Assembly: GCF_030812675.1 (NCBI RefSeq)
Contig: NZ_JAUSTE010000002.1
Coordinates: 1 to 64,000 of the forward strand
DNA from: Sinomonas atrocyanea
GTDB taxonomy: Bacteria; Actinomycetota; Actinomycetes; Actinomycetales; Micrococcaceae
DNA length: 64,000 nucleotides
Reading direction: 5' to 3'
Shown here: in pieces, positions 25,417 through 36,517 of the stretch
Position numbering within the stretch: position 1 is the first letter of the stretch
Layout of the letters: each line of letters starts with the position of its first letter
Program-made: the position numbers and the translations under genes
The notes under the pieces: model-generated
What the model saw: the letters and a program-made list of their open reading frames with translations, nothing else
The model's database searches: none
Told to the model about the DNA's origin: nothing

Positions 25417-26850
25417 ATGGCTCTGTCCCTCGCCGACCTTCTCGCGCACCCCGACCTCGGCCTGCAGCTCGCCGGCTCGGCCACCTCGACGCTGCGCGAG
25501 GAGATCCGCTGGGTCGCCGTCACGGAGCTCGAGAACCCGGCGCCGTTCCTCACCGGCGGCGAGCTCGTCCTCACCACCGGCGTGCGCCAGCGCACCGCTG
25601 CCGAGCAGCGGCGGTTCGTGCGCGTCCTCCAGCGCGCCGGGGCCCTCGGGATCGGCTTCGGCGTGGCGCTCGGGCACGACTCGATTCCGCCCGCGCTCAT
25701 CGCCGAGGCCAACCGGTGGGGCGTCCCCGTGGTCGAGGTGCCCTACCGCACCCCCTTCATGGCCATCGGCAAGCTCGTCGCCGACTCCCACTCGGCAGAC
25801 CACTACGCGAGCCTCGAGCGCCTCATCGCCGCCCACCAGGTCCTCGCCCGCTCCCTGCTGACCGGCGGGGGCCTGCAGGAACTGCTCAGGCACCTCGGCT
25901 CGATGCTCGGCACCGAGCTGATCCTGACGCAGTTCACCGCGCAGCTCTACGCCTCCAGCCCCGAGGCCGGGATGCCCTCCATGGACCGGTGGGTGCCCTT
26001 CCCCATCCCCACCGGCCGCCGGGACGCGTGCACCCTCTGGGCGAAGAAGCCCTTCGAGGACACGGGCATCATCTCGTACGCCCAGAACCTCATCAGCATC
26101 GAGCTCAGCAACCTCATGAAGCAGCGCCAGGCCCAGCGGGCCCTCACCGGGCAGGTGGTCAACGACGTCGTGCGCGGAACCCTCGATGCGGACGAGGCCT
26201 CGCGCCGCCTCGCCGGCAGCGGGATCAACTCGACGAAGCGCAACGTGGTGCTCCTCGCCGAGTCGGCCGCCCACCACCGCAACCTCCGCGGCACCACCCT
26301 TCCGGCCGCGCTCGACGGCGCGGTCACCGCGACGCTGGACCGGGACCTCGTCGTCGTGGTGGAGGACGACGGCGCGCGCGCACCCGCGCTGGGCCGCGCG
26401 CTCTCCGACCACCTCACCGAGGCGGGGATCCACGCGACGATCGGGATCGGGGGCTCCTACACCAAGCCGAACGGCCTGCGGTGGAGCTACTTCGAGGCCA
26501 AGGAGGCGGCCGGGCGCGGGCTGGACGTCAACGAGCCCGAGCGCCTGAGCATCACGTCGCTGCTGCTCGCGAGCGAGGACGTCCCGCTCGCCGACATGGC
26601 CGGCGAGGCCGTGGGCCCGCTGGTCCGGTTCGACCGGCAGCACGGCTCAGAGCTCGTGCACACGCTCGAGACGTACCTGAACCTCAACGGCTCGGTGGCG
26701 CAGGTGGCCGAGCAGCTCAACCTGCACCGGAACACCGTGCGCTACCGACTGGGGCAGATCGCCGAGCTCACCGGGTACGACCCGGCCGTGACCGCCGACC
26801 GCGTCCAGCTGTACCTCGCCCTGGCCGTGAAGAAGGTCGCCAAGGCCTGA
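25417..26850 (+). CDS. PucR-family transcriptional regulator, probable gabT activator
   Basis: 477 residues. The N-terminal PucR domain spans about residues 1-130 (LSLADLLAHPDLGLQLAG, GGELVLTTGVRQ, ANRWGVPVVEVP). A central GGDEF-like/CdaR segment follows (GIGGSYTKPNGLRWSYFEAKEAAG). The C-terminal HTH_30 reads LNGSVAQVAEQLNLHRNTVRYRL. Family members such as B. subtilis PucR and Streptomyces GabR activate catabolic genes; the divergent gabT suggests GABA control. ATG at 25417 is 8 nt after TATCAT, so the mRNA is probably leaderless. Its stop is 4 nt from the convergent reductase stop. Confidence 0.88.
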   Translation: MALSLADLLAHPDLGLQLAGSATSTLREEIRWVAVTELENPAPFLTGGELVLTTGVRQRTAAEQRRFVRVLQRAGALGIGFGVALGHDSIPPALIAEANRWGVPVVEVPYRTPFMAIGKLVADSHSADHYASLERLIAAHQVLARSLLTGGGLQELLRHLGSMLGTELILTQFTAQLYASSPEAGMPSMDRWVPFPIPTGRRDACTLWAKKPFEDTGIISYAQNLISIELSNLMKQRQAQRALTGQVVNDVVRGTLDADEASRRLAGSGINSTKRNVVLLAESAAHHRNLRGTTLPAALDGAVTATLDRDLVVVVEDDGARAPALGRALSDHLTEAGIHATIGIGGSYTKPNGLRWSYFEAKEAAGRGLDVNEPERLSITSLLLASEDVPLADMAGEAVGPLVRFDRQHGSELVHTLETYLNLNGSVAQVAEQLNLHRNTVRYRLGQIAELTGYDPAVTADRVQLYLALAVKKVAKA

Positions 26851-26854
26851 CCCG

Positions 26855-28300
26855 TCAGCGGGAGACGGCGGCGCCGTTCGAGATCGCGACCATCTCCTCG
26901 CGGGAGACGACCTTGACCCGCTCGCGCGCGACCTCGCCCTTGTGCGTGACCGCGGGCTGGGCAGCGGCACCGAGGGCCTTCTCGTGCGCGTCGAGGGCCA
27001 GCCAGCCCTCCCACGTCGTGTACTCGACGCCGCGGGACTCGAGCAGGTCCCGGACCGCGGCTTCGCTGGGCTCAGCGGCGGCGGGAAGCTCCTCGCGAGC
27101 GTCGAGCAGATGGCCGATGGTCTCGAGCGCGTCGCCCTTGGTGTGGCCGATGAGGCCCACCGGGCCGCGCTTGATCCACCCGGTCGTGTAGACGCCGAGC
27201 ACGAACTCGCCGTCGGCCCCGAGGACGCGGCCGCCGTCGTTCGGGACGACGCCGCGGCGGTGGTCGAACTCGAGCCCGGGCAGGGCCGAGCCGAAGTACC
27301 CGATGGCACGGTAGACGGCCTGGACCGGGTAGTCCTCGAACTCGCCGGTCCCGCGGACGTTGCCGGTGCCGTCGAGCTCCTGGCGCTCGAACCGGATCCC
27401 GGCCACGCGGCCCGGAGTCTCGGGCGAGTCCACGATCTCCACGGGGCTCTGCAGGAAGTGCAGGTGCAGCCGGCGGGACGCGGTGAGCTCCGCGGGGTCC
27501 TCGGGCTGCTCGGCAATCCAGTTGGTGAGCGTGCCGACCATGGTCTTGACCTGGTTGTTGGTCTGGATCTCGCGGTCGGAGGCCTCGTCGAACTCGAAGT
27601 CCTCCGGGTACAGCACGATGTCCACATCGTGCGAGTGGGAGAGCTCGCGCAGCTCGAGCGGGGTGAACTTCACCTGGGCCGGGCCGCGGCGGCCGAAGAC
27701 GTGCACGTCGGTGACCGGGCTCGATGTGAGGGCGCGGTAGACGTTGTCCGGGATCTCGGTGACGAGGAGCTCGTCGGCATGCTTGGACAGGACCCGGGCC
27801 ACATCGAGGGCCACGTTGCCGTTGCCGATCACCGCGATCTCCTTGGCGTCCAGCGGCCACTCGCGCGGCACGTCGGGGTGGCCGTCGTACCAGGAGACGA
27901 AGTCGGCGGCCCCGAAGGAGCCCTCCAGCTCGACTCCCGGGATGTTCAGGTCGGCGTCCTTGATGGCGCCGGTGGCGAAGATCACGGCGTCGTAGTGGCG
28001 CCGGAGGTCCTCCAGGGTCAGGTCCGTGCCGTAGTCCACGTTGCCGAAGAAGCGGATGTCGCCGCGGTCGAGCACCTTGTGCAGGGCGTTGACGATGCCC
28101 TTGATGCGCGGGTGGTCCGGCGCCACGCCGTAGCGGATGAGGCCGTACGGGGCCGGATAGCGGTCGAAGAGGTCGATGCTGAGCGTCAGCTCGCCGGAGG
28201 CAACGGGGGCGCTCTTGGTGAGCAGGTCTGCGGCGTAGACGCCCGCCGGGCCGGAGCCGATGATGGCGATGCGCAGCGGGCGCTGCTGGGAGTTCGTCAC
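26855..28300 (-). CDS. Ferredoxin-NADP+ reductase, FprA type (copy 2, sulfur cluster)
   Basis: 481 residues with RIAIIGSGPAGVYAADLLTKS (FAD), DLFDRYPAPYGLIRYGVAPDH, AVIGNGNVALDVARVL (NADPH) and TTGWIKRGPVGLIGHTKGDA. Nearly the whole length aligns by eye with copy 1 at 18393-19856. It lies 31 nt downstream of cysG at the end of the sulfur assimilation operon. The likely job is reducing the ferredoxin that feeds the sirohaem sulfite reductase encoded at 38174-39916. That electron route is inferred from gene order. Confidence 0.9.
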   Translation of the reverse strand: MTNSQQRPLRIAIIGSGPAGVYAADLLTKSAPVASGELTLSIDLFDRYPAPYGLIRYGVAPDHPRIKGIVNALHKVLDRGDIRFFGNVDYGTDLTLEDLRRHYDAVIFATGAIKDADLNIPGVELEGSFGAADFVSWYDGHPDVPREWPLDAKEIAVIGNGNVALDVARVLSKHADELLVTEIPDNVYRALTSSPVTDVHVFGRRGPAQVKFTPLELRELSHSHDVDIVLYPEDFEFDEASDREIQTNNQVKTMVGTLTNWIAEQPEDPAELTASRRLHLHFLQSPVEIVDSPETPGRVAGIRFERQELDGTGNVRGTGEFEDYPVQAVYRAIGYFGSALPGLEFDHRRGVVPNDGGRVLGADGEFVLGVYTTGWIKRGPVGLIGHTKGDALETIGHLLDAREELPAAAEPSEAAVRDLLESRGVEYTTWEGWLALDAHEKALGAAAQPAVTHKGEVARERVKVVSREEMVAISNGAAVSR

Positions 28301-28331
28301 GGGGATTCCTTCTGGCTTCTTCTTCGGGTCT

Positions 28332-29561
28332 CTAGCGGTTCGTGGAGAGCGAGGCGTAGGCGATGTCCGACGGCGCGTACGGGCTCACGCGGACGACGTC
28401 GCCGATCACGATCACGGCGGGATTCGCGACGCCGACGGCGCGGGCCCGATCAACGATCGTACCCAGTGTGCCGACGGTGACGCGCTGCTCCGGGGTCCAG
28501 CCGCGCTCGACGATCGCGACGGGCGTCGACTCCCCCAGCCCGCGCGAGCGCAGCATCGCCGCGGAATCCGCGAGGCGGCGCACGCCCATGAGCAGCACGA
28601 TGGTGTGGTCGGGCCGCGCGGGGAGCTCGGCGAGCTCGTCGTGGCCCGTGGCGACGCTGAACCCGGTCGCGAGGCCCCGGTGGGTGACCGGGATCCCGGC
28701 GGCGGCGGGCACGGACACGGCGCTCGTGACGCCCGGGACCACCTCGACGTCGACGCCGTGGCGCCGGCAGTACTCGGCCTCCTCGCCGCCGCGGCCGAGG
28801 ACGTAGGGGTCGCCGCCCTTGAGCCGGACCACGACGTGGCCGGCCTGCGCCTCGCGGACGAGGATCGCGTTGATCTCCTCCTGGGTGGCGGTGTGGGCGC
28901 CGGGGGCCTTGCCGACCTCGATGACCCGCACGCCGTCACCGAGCTCGTCGAGGAGGCCGCGGGGGCCGAGGCGGTCCGCCACGACCACGTCCGCCTCGGC
29001 GAGCAGGGTCCGTCCCCGGACGGTGATGAGCCCGGTGTCGCCGGGGCCGCCGCCCACGAGGGCCACGCGCCCGGCGCCGTGCCGGCTCCGGCGCAGCGGG
29101 AGCTTGCCGGTGCGCAGCGCGAGCACCACGGCGTCCTTGAGCGCCTTGGCCCGGCGCGGATCTCCCCCGGCGTTCACGGCGACCGTCACGTCGTCCACCC
29201 GGGCGGTTGCCGGCGTCCACGCGGCGGAGGACTCGTGGTCGGCGGCGTTGACGCACCAGACGCGGCGCTCCTCGGCCTCGGCGGCGACGCGCGCGTCCAC
29301 CGCCGGCACGCCGGTCGCGGTCTGGACGAACCACGCGCCCTCGAGGTCGGCCGTCTCGTAGCCGCGCCGCTCCCAGGCGACGAGCCCCGCCTCAGCCAGG
29401 CGCACGACGTCGGCCGCCGCCTCGGGCGCCACCACGGTCACCTTCGCGCCGGCGTCGAGCAGGCCCTGGGCCCGGCGGCCGGCGACCTTGCCGCCCCCGA
29501 CCACGAGGACGTCCCGGCCGAGCAGGCGCAGGGAGGTGGGGTACAGGTCGATGCCGCTCAT
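28332..29561 (-). CDS. cysG: Sirohaem synthase: precorrin-2 dehydrogenase/uroporphyrinogen-III methyltransferase
   Basis: 409 residues. The N-terminal domain (1-150) has VLVVGGGKVAGRRAQGLLDAG and VAAEAEERRVWCVN, the NAD-binding precorrin-2 dehydrogenase of CysG/Met8. From about residue 165 the SUMT domain begins: VALVGGGPGDTGLITVRG, VVRLKGGDPYVLGRGGEE, VVPGVTSAVSVPAAAGIP and THRG, SAM-binding motifs of CobA-type enzymes. It makes sirohydrochlorin; iron insertion is probably done by the CbiX-like protein at 41583-42374. The start overlaps the ABC permease stop by 4 nt, which ties sirohaem synthesis to sulfur uptake. Confidence 0.93.
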   Translation of the reverse strand: MSGIDLYPTSLRLLGRDVLVVGGGKVAGRRAQGLLDAGAKVTVVAPEAAADVVRLAEAGLVAWERRGYETADLEGAWFVQTATGVPAVDARVAAEAEERRVWCVNAADHESSAAWTPATARVDDVTVAVNAGGDPRRAKALKDAVVLALRTGKLPLRRSRHGAGRVALVGGGPGDTGLITVRGRTLLAEADVVVADRLGPRGLLDELGDGVRVIEVGKAPGAHTATQEEINAILVREAQAGHVVVRLKGGDPYVLGRGGEEAEYCRRHGVDVEVVPGVTSAVSVPAAAGIPVTHRGLATGFSVATGHDELAELPARPDHTIVLLMGVRRLADSAAMLRSRGLGESTPVAIVERGWTPEQRVTVGTLGTIVDRARAVGVANPAVIVIGDVVRVSPYAPSDIAYASLSTNR

Positions 29562-30448
29562 CGCGTGCCTCCGGTGAGAAGTCCGCGGCGCTGGAGCATG
29601 CGCCGCTCGATGGGTCCGAACACGGACAGTTCAATGAGGATGCCGACCACGAGGATCGTCAGGATCGCACTCATGACCACGCCCATGTCGCTGAGCGTGC
29701 GCCCCTGGTCCAGGAGCGAACCGAGCCCGAACCCGAGCGTGCCGCCCACCGCGATGATCTCCGCGGCCATGAGGGAGCGCCACGAGAAGGCCCAGCCCTG
29801 CTTGAGCCCGGCCACGTACCCGGGCAGGGCGGCCGGCAGGATGACCTGGAGCGCGAGCTCGGCGCGGGACGCGCCGAGCACCTTCGCGACCGAGCGGTAC
29901 TGCGGCGGGACCTGGTCGATCCCGGAGATGAGCCCGTTGACGATCGAGGGGATGGCGCCCATAAGCACCACGAAGTACACGGTGGCGTCCGTGAGCCCGA
30001 ACCAGATGACCGCGGCGGGGACCCACGCGACGGACGGCAGGACCTGCAGGCCGGAGATGAGCGGCCCGAAGGCCCGGCGCAGGGTCTTCACCTGGCCGAG
30101 GAGCAGCCCGAGGGGGGTCGCGACGACGACGCTCACGGCGAAGCCGAGCAGGCCGCGCTGGAGGGAGGTCACTACGGCCTCCTGCGCCCTGCCCTCGCTC
30201 CACAGCTGCCCGAGCGAGGCGGCGACGTCGAGCGGGCCCGGGACCAGGTCCCGCCGCTTGAGCCCGAGCGTGACGTAGAGCTGCCAGGCGAGGACGAGGA
30301 GCACGACGGCGACGAGGGGCAGGAGCACGCGGGAGAGGTCCCGGCTGCGCCGCACGGTGTCCGACTGGAGCTCGTCGAGGCCCGCCTCGATGGCGGCGAG
30401 CTCGGCGTCGAGGGAGGCCGGCTCGGTGAGGGTGGGGTTACTTGGCAT
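29558..30448 (-). CDS. ABC transporter permease, SsuC/TauC type
   Basis: 296 residues with about six membrane helices after a ~40-residue acidic N-terminus. The EAA-type loop is YRSVAKVLGASRAELALQVILPAALPG, and GWAFSWRSLMAAEIIAVGGTLGFG is characteristic of nitrate/sulfonate/taurine permeases. It overlaps the ATPase gene by 11 nt and cysG by 4 nt. It takes up an organosulfur compound or sulfate-like anion; sulfonates are the best guess from family and context. Confidence 0.87.
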   Translation of the reverse strand: MPSNPTLTEPASLDAELAAIEAGLDELQSDTVRRSRDLSRVLLPLVAVVLLVLAWQLYVTLGLKRRDLVPGPLDVAASLGQLWSEGRAQEAVVTSLQRGLLGFAVSVVVATPLGLLLGQVKTLRRAFGPLISGLQVLPSVAWVPAAVIWFGLTDATVYFVVLMGAIPSIVNGLISGIDQVPPQYRSVAKVLGASRAELALQVILPAALPGYVAGLKQGWAFSWRSLMAAEIIAVGGTLGFGLGSLLDQGRTLSDMGVVMSAILTILVVGILIELSVFGPIERRMLQRRGLLTGGTR

Positions 30449-31163
30449 GGCGGGCGATCTCCTGCCGGAGGCGGGTGGTGAGCTCGTTCGCGAGGGCGGC
30501 GGACGCGCCGGCGTCCTGCTTCACGGTCTCCGGGACCGGCCACTCCGCGACGACGCGGCCCGGCCGCGAGGAGAGCAGCAGGATGCGCTGGCCCAGCCGG
30601 ACGGCCTCGCGGACGTTGTGGGTGACGAAGATGATGGTCCGGCCGGTCTCGCGCCAGATCCGGGTGAGCTCCTCGTGGAGCAGGTCGCGGGTGATGGCAT
30701 CGAGCGCGGCGAACGGCTCGTCCATGAGGAGGACCTGGCGGTCCTGGGACAGGGCGCGGGCGAGGGCCACCCGCTGGCGCATGCCGCCGGAGAGCTCGTG
30801 CGGGCGCTTCTCCGCCGCCTCGCCGAGGCGGACGAGGTCGAGGAGCTCGACGGCGCGCCCGCGCCGCTCGCCCTTGGGCACGCCGCGCAGGCGCAGGGCG
30901 AGCTCGATGTTGCCCCGGGCAGTGAGCCACGGGTACAGGGCGGCGTCCTGGAACATGAACGCGGCGCCGTCCGCCGGCACCTCGAGCGCGCCCGCGCTGG
31001 GCCGTTCGAGGCCGGCGATGATGTTCAGCAGCGTGGACTTGCCGCAGCCCGAGGCGCCCAGGAGCGCGACGAACTCTCCCTGGCCGATCGAGGCGGTGAC
31101 GCCGTCCAGCACCGGAGTGCCGGCGCCGAAGCGCTTGCCGAGGTTCTCGAGCACCACAGTCAT
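30438..31163 (-). CDS. ABC transporter ATP-binding protein, SsuB/TauB type
   Basis: 241 residues. Walker A is GASGCGKSTLL, the Q-loop is in MFQDAALYPWLTARGN, the signature LSGGMRQRVALARAL, Walker B VLLMDEPFAALD and the H-loop FVTHNVREA. The D/ALYPWLT Q-loop pattern and DEPFAALDAITR match the nitrate/sulfonate/taurine class. ATG at 31163 follows GAAGGGA. It energises uptake together with the permease and binding protein on either side. Confidence 0.9.
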   Translation of the reverse strand: MTVVLENLGKRFGAGTPVLDGVTASIGQGEFVALLGASGCGKSTLLNIIAGLERPSAGALEVPADGAAFMFQDAALYPWLTARGNIELALRLRGVPKGERRGRAVELLDLVRLGEAAEKRPHELSGGMRQRVALARALSQDRQVLLMDEPFAALDAITRDLLHEELTRIWRETGRTIIFVTHNVREAVRLGQRILLLSSRPGRVVAEWPVPETVKQDAGASAALANELTTRLRQEIARHAK

Positions 31164-31177
31164 GGCGGGGTCCCTTC

Positions 31178-32365
31178 TCAGTCCTGGCCCAGGCCGGCGG
31201 CGCTGGCCCTGGCGTGGCCCGCGCCCTCCTGGGCGAGGACGGCGTTGAGGGCGCGCAGGTCGAAGAGGCCGTGGAGGTCGGCGGCCTTGGTGACGCCCGC
31301 GGTGACGCCGTCGGCGAGGAGCCTGGGGTAGGCGCCCGCGAGCGGGTCGGTGGTGAACGTGATGTTGGCCAGGGCGCGCTCGACCACGTCCGCCGGCAGG
31401 GCCGACCCGGCCGCCTTGGCGAGCGCCGCGTTGACGGCCTTCGCCTTCTCGGCGGCGGATGCACGGTTCAGCCAGTCGACGGCGGCGACGTGGCCCTTGA
31501 GCAGGGCCTCCACGGTCTGCGGGTGCGCCGCGGCGAAGGCCCGGTTCACCACGAGGATGGTGGTCGGGAAGAGGCCGGGCTTGCCCGTGCCGGTGCCGTC
31601 CCACCGGTCCTTCTCGTCCACGAGCACCTTCGCCCCGGCCTGCAGGACGAGGCGGGAGGACCAGGGCTCGGGCAGCCACGCGCCGTCGATGGTGCCGTCC
31701 TGGAAGAGCTTGAGGGTCTGGGCGTTGTCGGTCGGGTTGACCGTGACGTCGCCGCCGCCGTTCGGGCTGGCCTTCAGGCCCTGGGACGCGAGGTAGGCGC
31801 GCAGGGCCACGTCCTGGGTGCCGCCGAGCTGGGGCGTGGCGAGGGCGGCGCCCCGGAGCTGGTCCGGACTCGTGATGCCTGGCCGGACCACGAGCTGCGC
31901 GCCGCCGGCGGCCGCCCCGGCAATCACCGAGAGGGACTCGCCGTGGCTCTGCACAAAGGAGTTGATGGCCGGGCTCGGGCCGAGGTAGGCCGCGTCGATG
32001 GCGCCGGCGTTGAGCGCCTCCACCGCGGCGGGGCCCGCGTTGAACACCTGGGTGGTCAGGGAGTCCGTGCCGGCGGCCTTGAGGGCGCCCGCGATGAGGC
32101 CGTCCTGGACGCCCACGAGCGCGGGGGCGTGCGTGACGTTGCCGAAGAAGCCGAGCCGCAGCTGCGGTGCGGGGGCCGCGGCGGCGGAGGCCGGCGTCGT
32201 GCGCTGCTCCCCGCCGGTCACCGCGGCGGCGACCGCGGTGGCCCCGCCGAGGAGGGCGACGGCGACGGCGGCGCCGATTCCGAGCGCGAGGCCGCGGCGT
32301 CGCTTCGGTGGGCCCGAGTCGGCGGTGATGCGGATGGTGCCGGGGGTCTTGGTGGTCTCGCTCAT
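31178..32365 (-). CDS. ABC transporter substrate-binding protein, SsuA-like
   Basis: 395 residues. After a basic stretch (PPKRRRGLALGIG) comes a hydrophobic export/anchor segment AAVAVALLGGATAVAAAV without a lipobox. The mature part has QLRLGFFGNVTHAPALVGVQDG and AIDAAYLGPSPAINSF, typical of NMT1/SsuA-like proteins that bind sulfonates or related anions, and DGAWLPEPWSSRLVLQAGAKVLVDE. ATG at 32365 follows AAGGA at good distance; the upstream in-frame ATG at 32521 is rejected. Ligand not determined. Confidence 0.85.
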   Translation of the reverse strand: MSETTKTPGTIRITADSGPPKRRRGLALGIGAAVAVALLGGATAVAAAVTGGEQRTTPASAAAAPAPQLRLGFFGNVTHAPALVGVQDGLIAGALKAAGTDSLTTQVFNAGPAAVEALNAGAIDAAYLGPSPAINSFVQSHGESLSVIAGAAAGGAQLVVRPGITSPDQLRGAALATPQLGGTQDVALRAYLASQGLKASPNGGGDVTVNPTDNAQTLKLFQDGTIDGAWLPEPWSSRLVLQAGAKVLVDEKDRWDGTGTGKPGLFPTTILVVNRAFAAAHPQTVEALLKGHVAAVDWLNRASAAEKAKAVNAALAKAAGSALPADVVERALANITFTTDPLAGAYPRLLADGVTAGVTKAADLHGLFDLRALNAVLAQEGAGHARASAAGLGQD

Positions 32366-32516
32366 GTGCGGGAAGTCCTTGGTCTCGCAGGTCGTCAGGT
32401 CTCGGATGGGGCCTATCGACGGGCCCGACATCGGGGCATTCGCACCGTGCGGGAGGAGGTCTGCGGGATCATGCGTTCCAGCATGGACGAGCCCCTGCGG
32501 GCCGCCCAAGGGTGAG

Positions 32517-32550
32517 TTCACGCTCGGTCACGCGGAGTCACCGGGAGTCA
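32517..32550 (-). promoter_or_regulatory. Four 10-bp-phased TGAC boxes upstream of the sulfonate transporter
   Basis: TTCA at 32517 and GTCA at 32527, 32537 and 32547 (TGAC on the transcribed minus strand) recur at exactly 10-bp intervals, so all lie on one face of the helix. The cluster is ~150 nt before the SsuA-like start. Apart from this and the katG terminator, nothing else was recognised in 32366-32664. Phased boxes suggest cooperative binding of a sulfur-responsive regulator. No regulator is identified. Confidence 0.45.
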
Positions 32551-32585
32551 TGTGGGGGCTACGGCGCAGGCACCGCGACATGCAG

Positions 32586-32622
32586 CGAGGGCGGAGCCTG
32601 CGGGGTGCAGGCTCCGCCCTCG
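32586..32622. terminator. katG terminator hairpin
   Basis: CGAGGGCGGAGCCTGC (32586-32601), loop GGGGT, and the exact complement (32607-32622) make a 16-bp stem starting 43 nt after the katG stop. It separates katG from the downstream sulfur-uptake operon on the same strand. Confidence 0.8.
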
Positions 32623-32664
32623 GAGCGGCTGAGCGGTCAGCGATGGGCCGTCATCGGCCGGGCA

Positions 32665-34965
<2,301 letters not shown>

Positions 34966-35146
34966 TTACGGTGGGCCTTCGACTGCAGGCGACAGGGCCG
35001 GCTCCGGGTGCACGGACTGCGGAAGGTGCGGCCGCGGCGCCGTCCTGTTCTCTCCCGACGCTAGCAGCGTGAGCTGGTCGGCGCCTGTCACACGTCCACA
35101 GGCCGGACGGTGGAGCGATAGGACGGCGGACGCCGACGAGTGTGCC

Positions 35147-36517
35147 TCAGATCCAGTACCGCTCGTCCTCCGTGTCGCCCGGGTGCTGGCGGACCATCCC
35201 GGCGGCGAGGGTGCTGCCGTCCTGCGGGTCGATCACGAGGAACGCGCCCGTGCGGCGGTGGGCAGCGTACGGCTCGAGGGGCAGCGGGGCGGCCAGGCGG
35301 ACCTGGACCTCGCCGATGTCGTTGAGCCCCAGCTCGGACGCGGGCGCCACCTCGAACGAGTCCAGGTCCAGCTTCCCGGTCACGGCGCGCACGAGCCCGC
35401 GCACCGTGGAGGTCCCGTGTTTGACGAGCACCTTCGCGCCCTCGCGCAGCGGCTTGGCGGACAGCCAGGCCACGGACCCATAGAGGTCCGCGGTGCTCTC
35501 CGGCAGGGTCCCGGCGGCCGCGATCGTGTCGCCGCGGGCCACGTCGAACTCGTCCGCGAGCCGCAGCGCCACGGACAGGGGCGCGGCGGCCTCCTCGAGC
35601 GAGCGGCCGGCGACGTCGATCCCCACCACGGTCGTCTCCCTGGCGGTCTGGCCCGGGGTCACCACCGAGACGCGGTCGCCCACGTGGATCACGCCCTCCG
35701 TGACCTGCCCGGCGTAGGCCCGGTAGTCGCGGAACGCCTCCTCGTCCAGCCCGGGAGCCAGCGCGCCCTGGGGGCGGATCACGGTCTGGACGGGGAACCG
35801 GAACGGCTCCTGAGCGTCGCCCAGCTCGTCCGTGCTCGGCAGGGACTCGAGCAGCTCGATCAGCGTCGGGCCCGTGTACCAGGCGGTGCGGCCGGAGCGG
35901 TCCACGATGTTGTCGCCCTCGAGGGCGGAGACCGGGACGGCTACGGCGTCGCGGAGGCCGAGCTCGGAGGCCAGCCGCGCGACGTCGTCCGCGATGGCCG
36001 TGAAGACCGGCTCGGAGAAGTCCACGAGGTCGATCTTGTTCACGGCGACCACCACGTGCGGGACCCGCAGGAGCGCGGCGACGGAGAGGTGCCGGCGGGT
36101 CTGCTCGAGCACGCCCTTGCGCGCGTCGATGAGCAGCACCACGGCGTCCGCGGTCGAGGCGCCCGTGACCGTGTTCTTGGTGTACTGCACGTGGCCGGGG
36201 CAGTCGGCGAGGATGAACGTGCGCCGGTCGGTCGCGAAGTAGCGGTAGGCGACGTCGATCGTGATGCCCTGCTCGCGCTCGGCGCGCAGGCCGTCGGTGA
36301 GCAGCGCGAGGTCCAGGCCGCCCTTCTCGCCGCCGAAGCCGCGGGCCTCGGAGGTGCGGGCCACGGCGTCGAGCTGGTCGGCGAGGATTGCCTTGGAGTC
36401 GTGGAGGAGGCGGCCCACGAGGGTGGACTTGCCGTCGTCGACGCTCCCGGCGGTCGCGAAGCGGAAGAGGGTGCCCTCGGCGAGGGTCGTCTCGGCGGTC
36501 TCAGCCAGCGTGCTCAT
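35147..36517 (-). CDS. cysN: Sulfate adenylyltransferase large (GTPase) subunit
   Basis: 456 residues. GSVDDGKSTLVGRLLHDS is the G1 P-loop, GITIDVAYRYF the switch I region, LADCPGHVQYTKNTVTGAS the G3 motif, and NKIDL the G4 motif. EF-Tu-like domains II and III follow. With CysD it makes adenosine 5'-phosphosulfate, using GTP hydrolysis to drive the reaction. No C-terminal APS-kinase domain is present, consistent with an APS-reductase route. Its ATG overlaps the cysD stop by one base (TGATG). Confidence 0.95.
   Translation of the reverse strand: MSTLAETAETTLAEGTLFRFATAGSVDDGKSTLVGRLLHDSKAILADQLDAVARTSEARGFGGEKGGLDLALLTDGLRAEREQGITIDVAYRYFATDRRTFILADCPGHVQYTKNTVTGASTADAVVLLIDARKGVLEQTRRHLSVAALLRVPHVVVAVNKIDLVDFSEPVFTAIADDVARLASELGLRDAVAVPVSALEGDNIVDRSGRTAWYTGPTLIELLESLPSTDELGDAQEPFRFPVQTVIRPQGALAPGLDEEAFRDYRAYAGQVTEGVIHVGDRVSVVTPGQTARETTVVGIDVAGRSLEEAAAPLSVALRLADEFDVARGDTIAAAGTLPESTADLYGSVAWLSAKPLREGAKVLVKHGTSTVRGLVRAVTGKLDLDSFEVAPASELGLNDIGEVQVRLAAPLPLEPYAAHRRTGAFLVIDPQDGSTLAAGMVRQHPGDTEDERYWI

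Noticed and set aside
32366-32516. Riboswitch before the sulfonate operon
   Set aside because: I looked for SAM-type core motifs on the minus strand and found none; only a featureless leader is visible.
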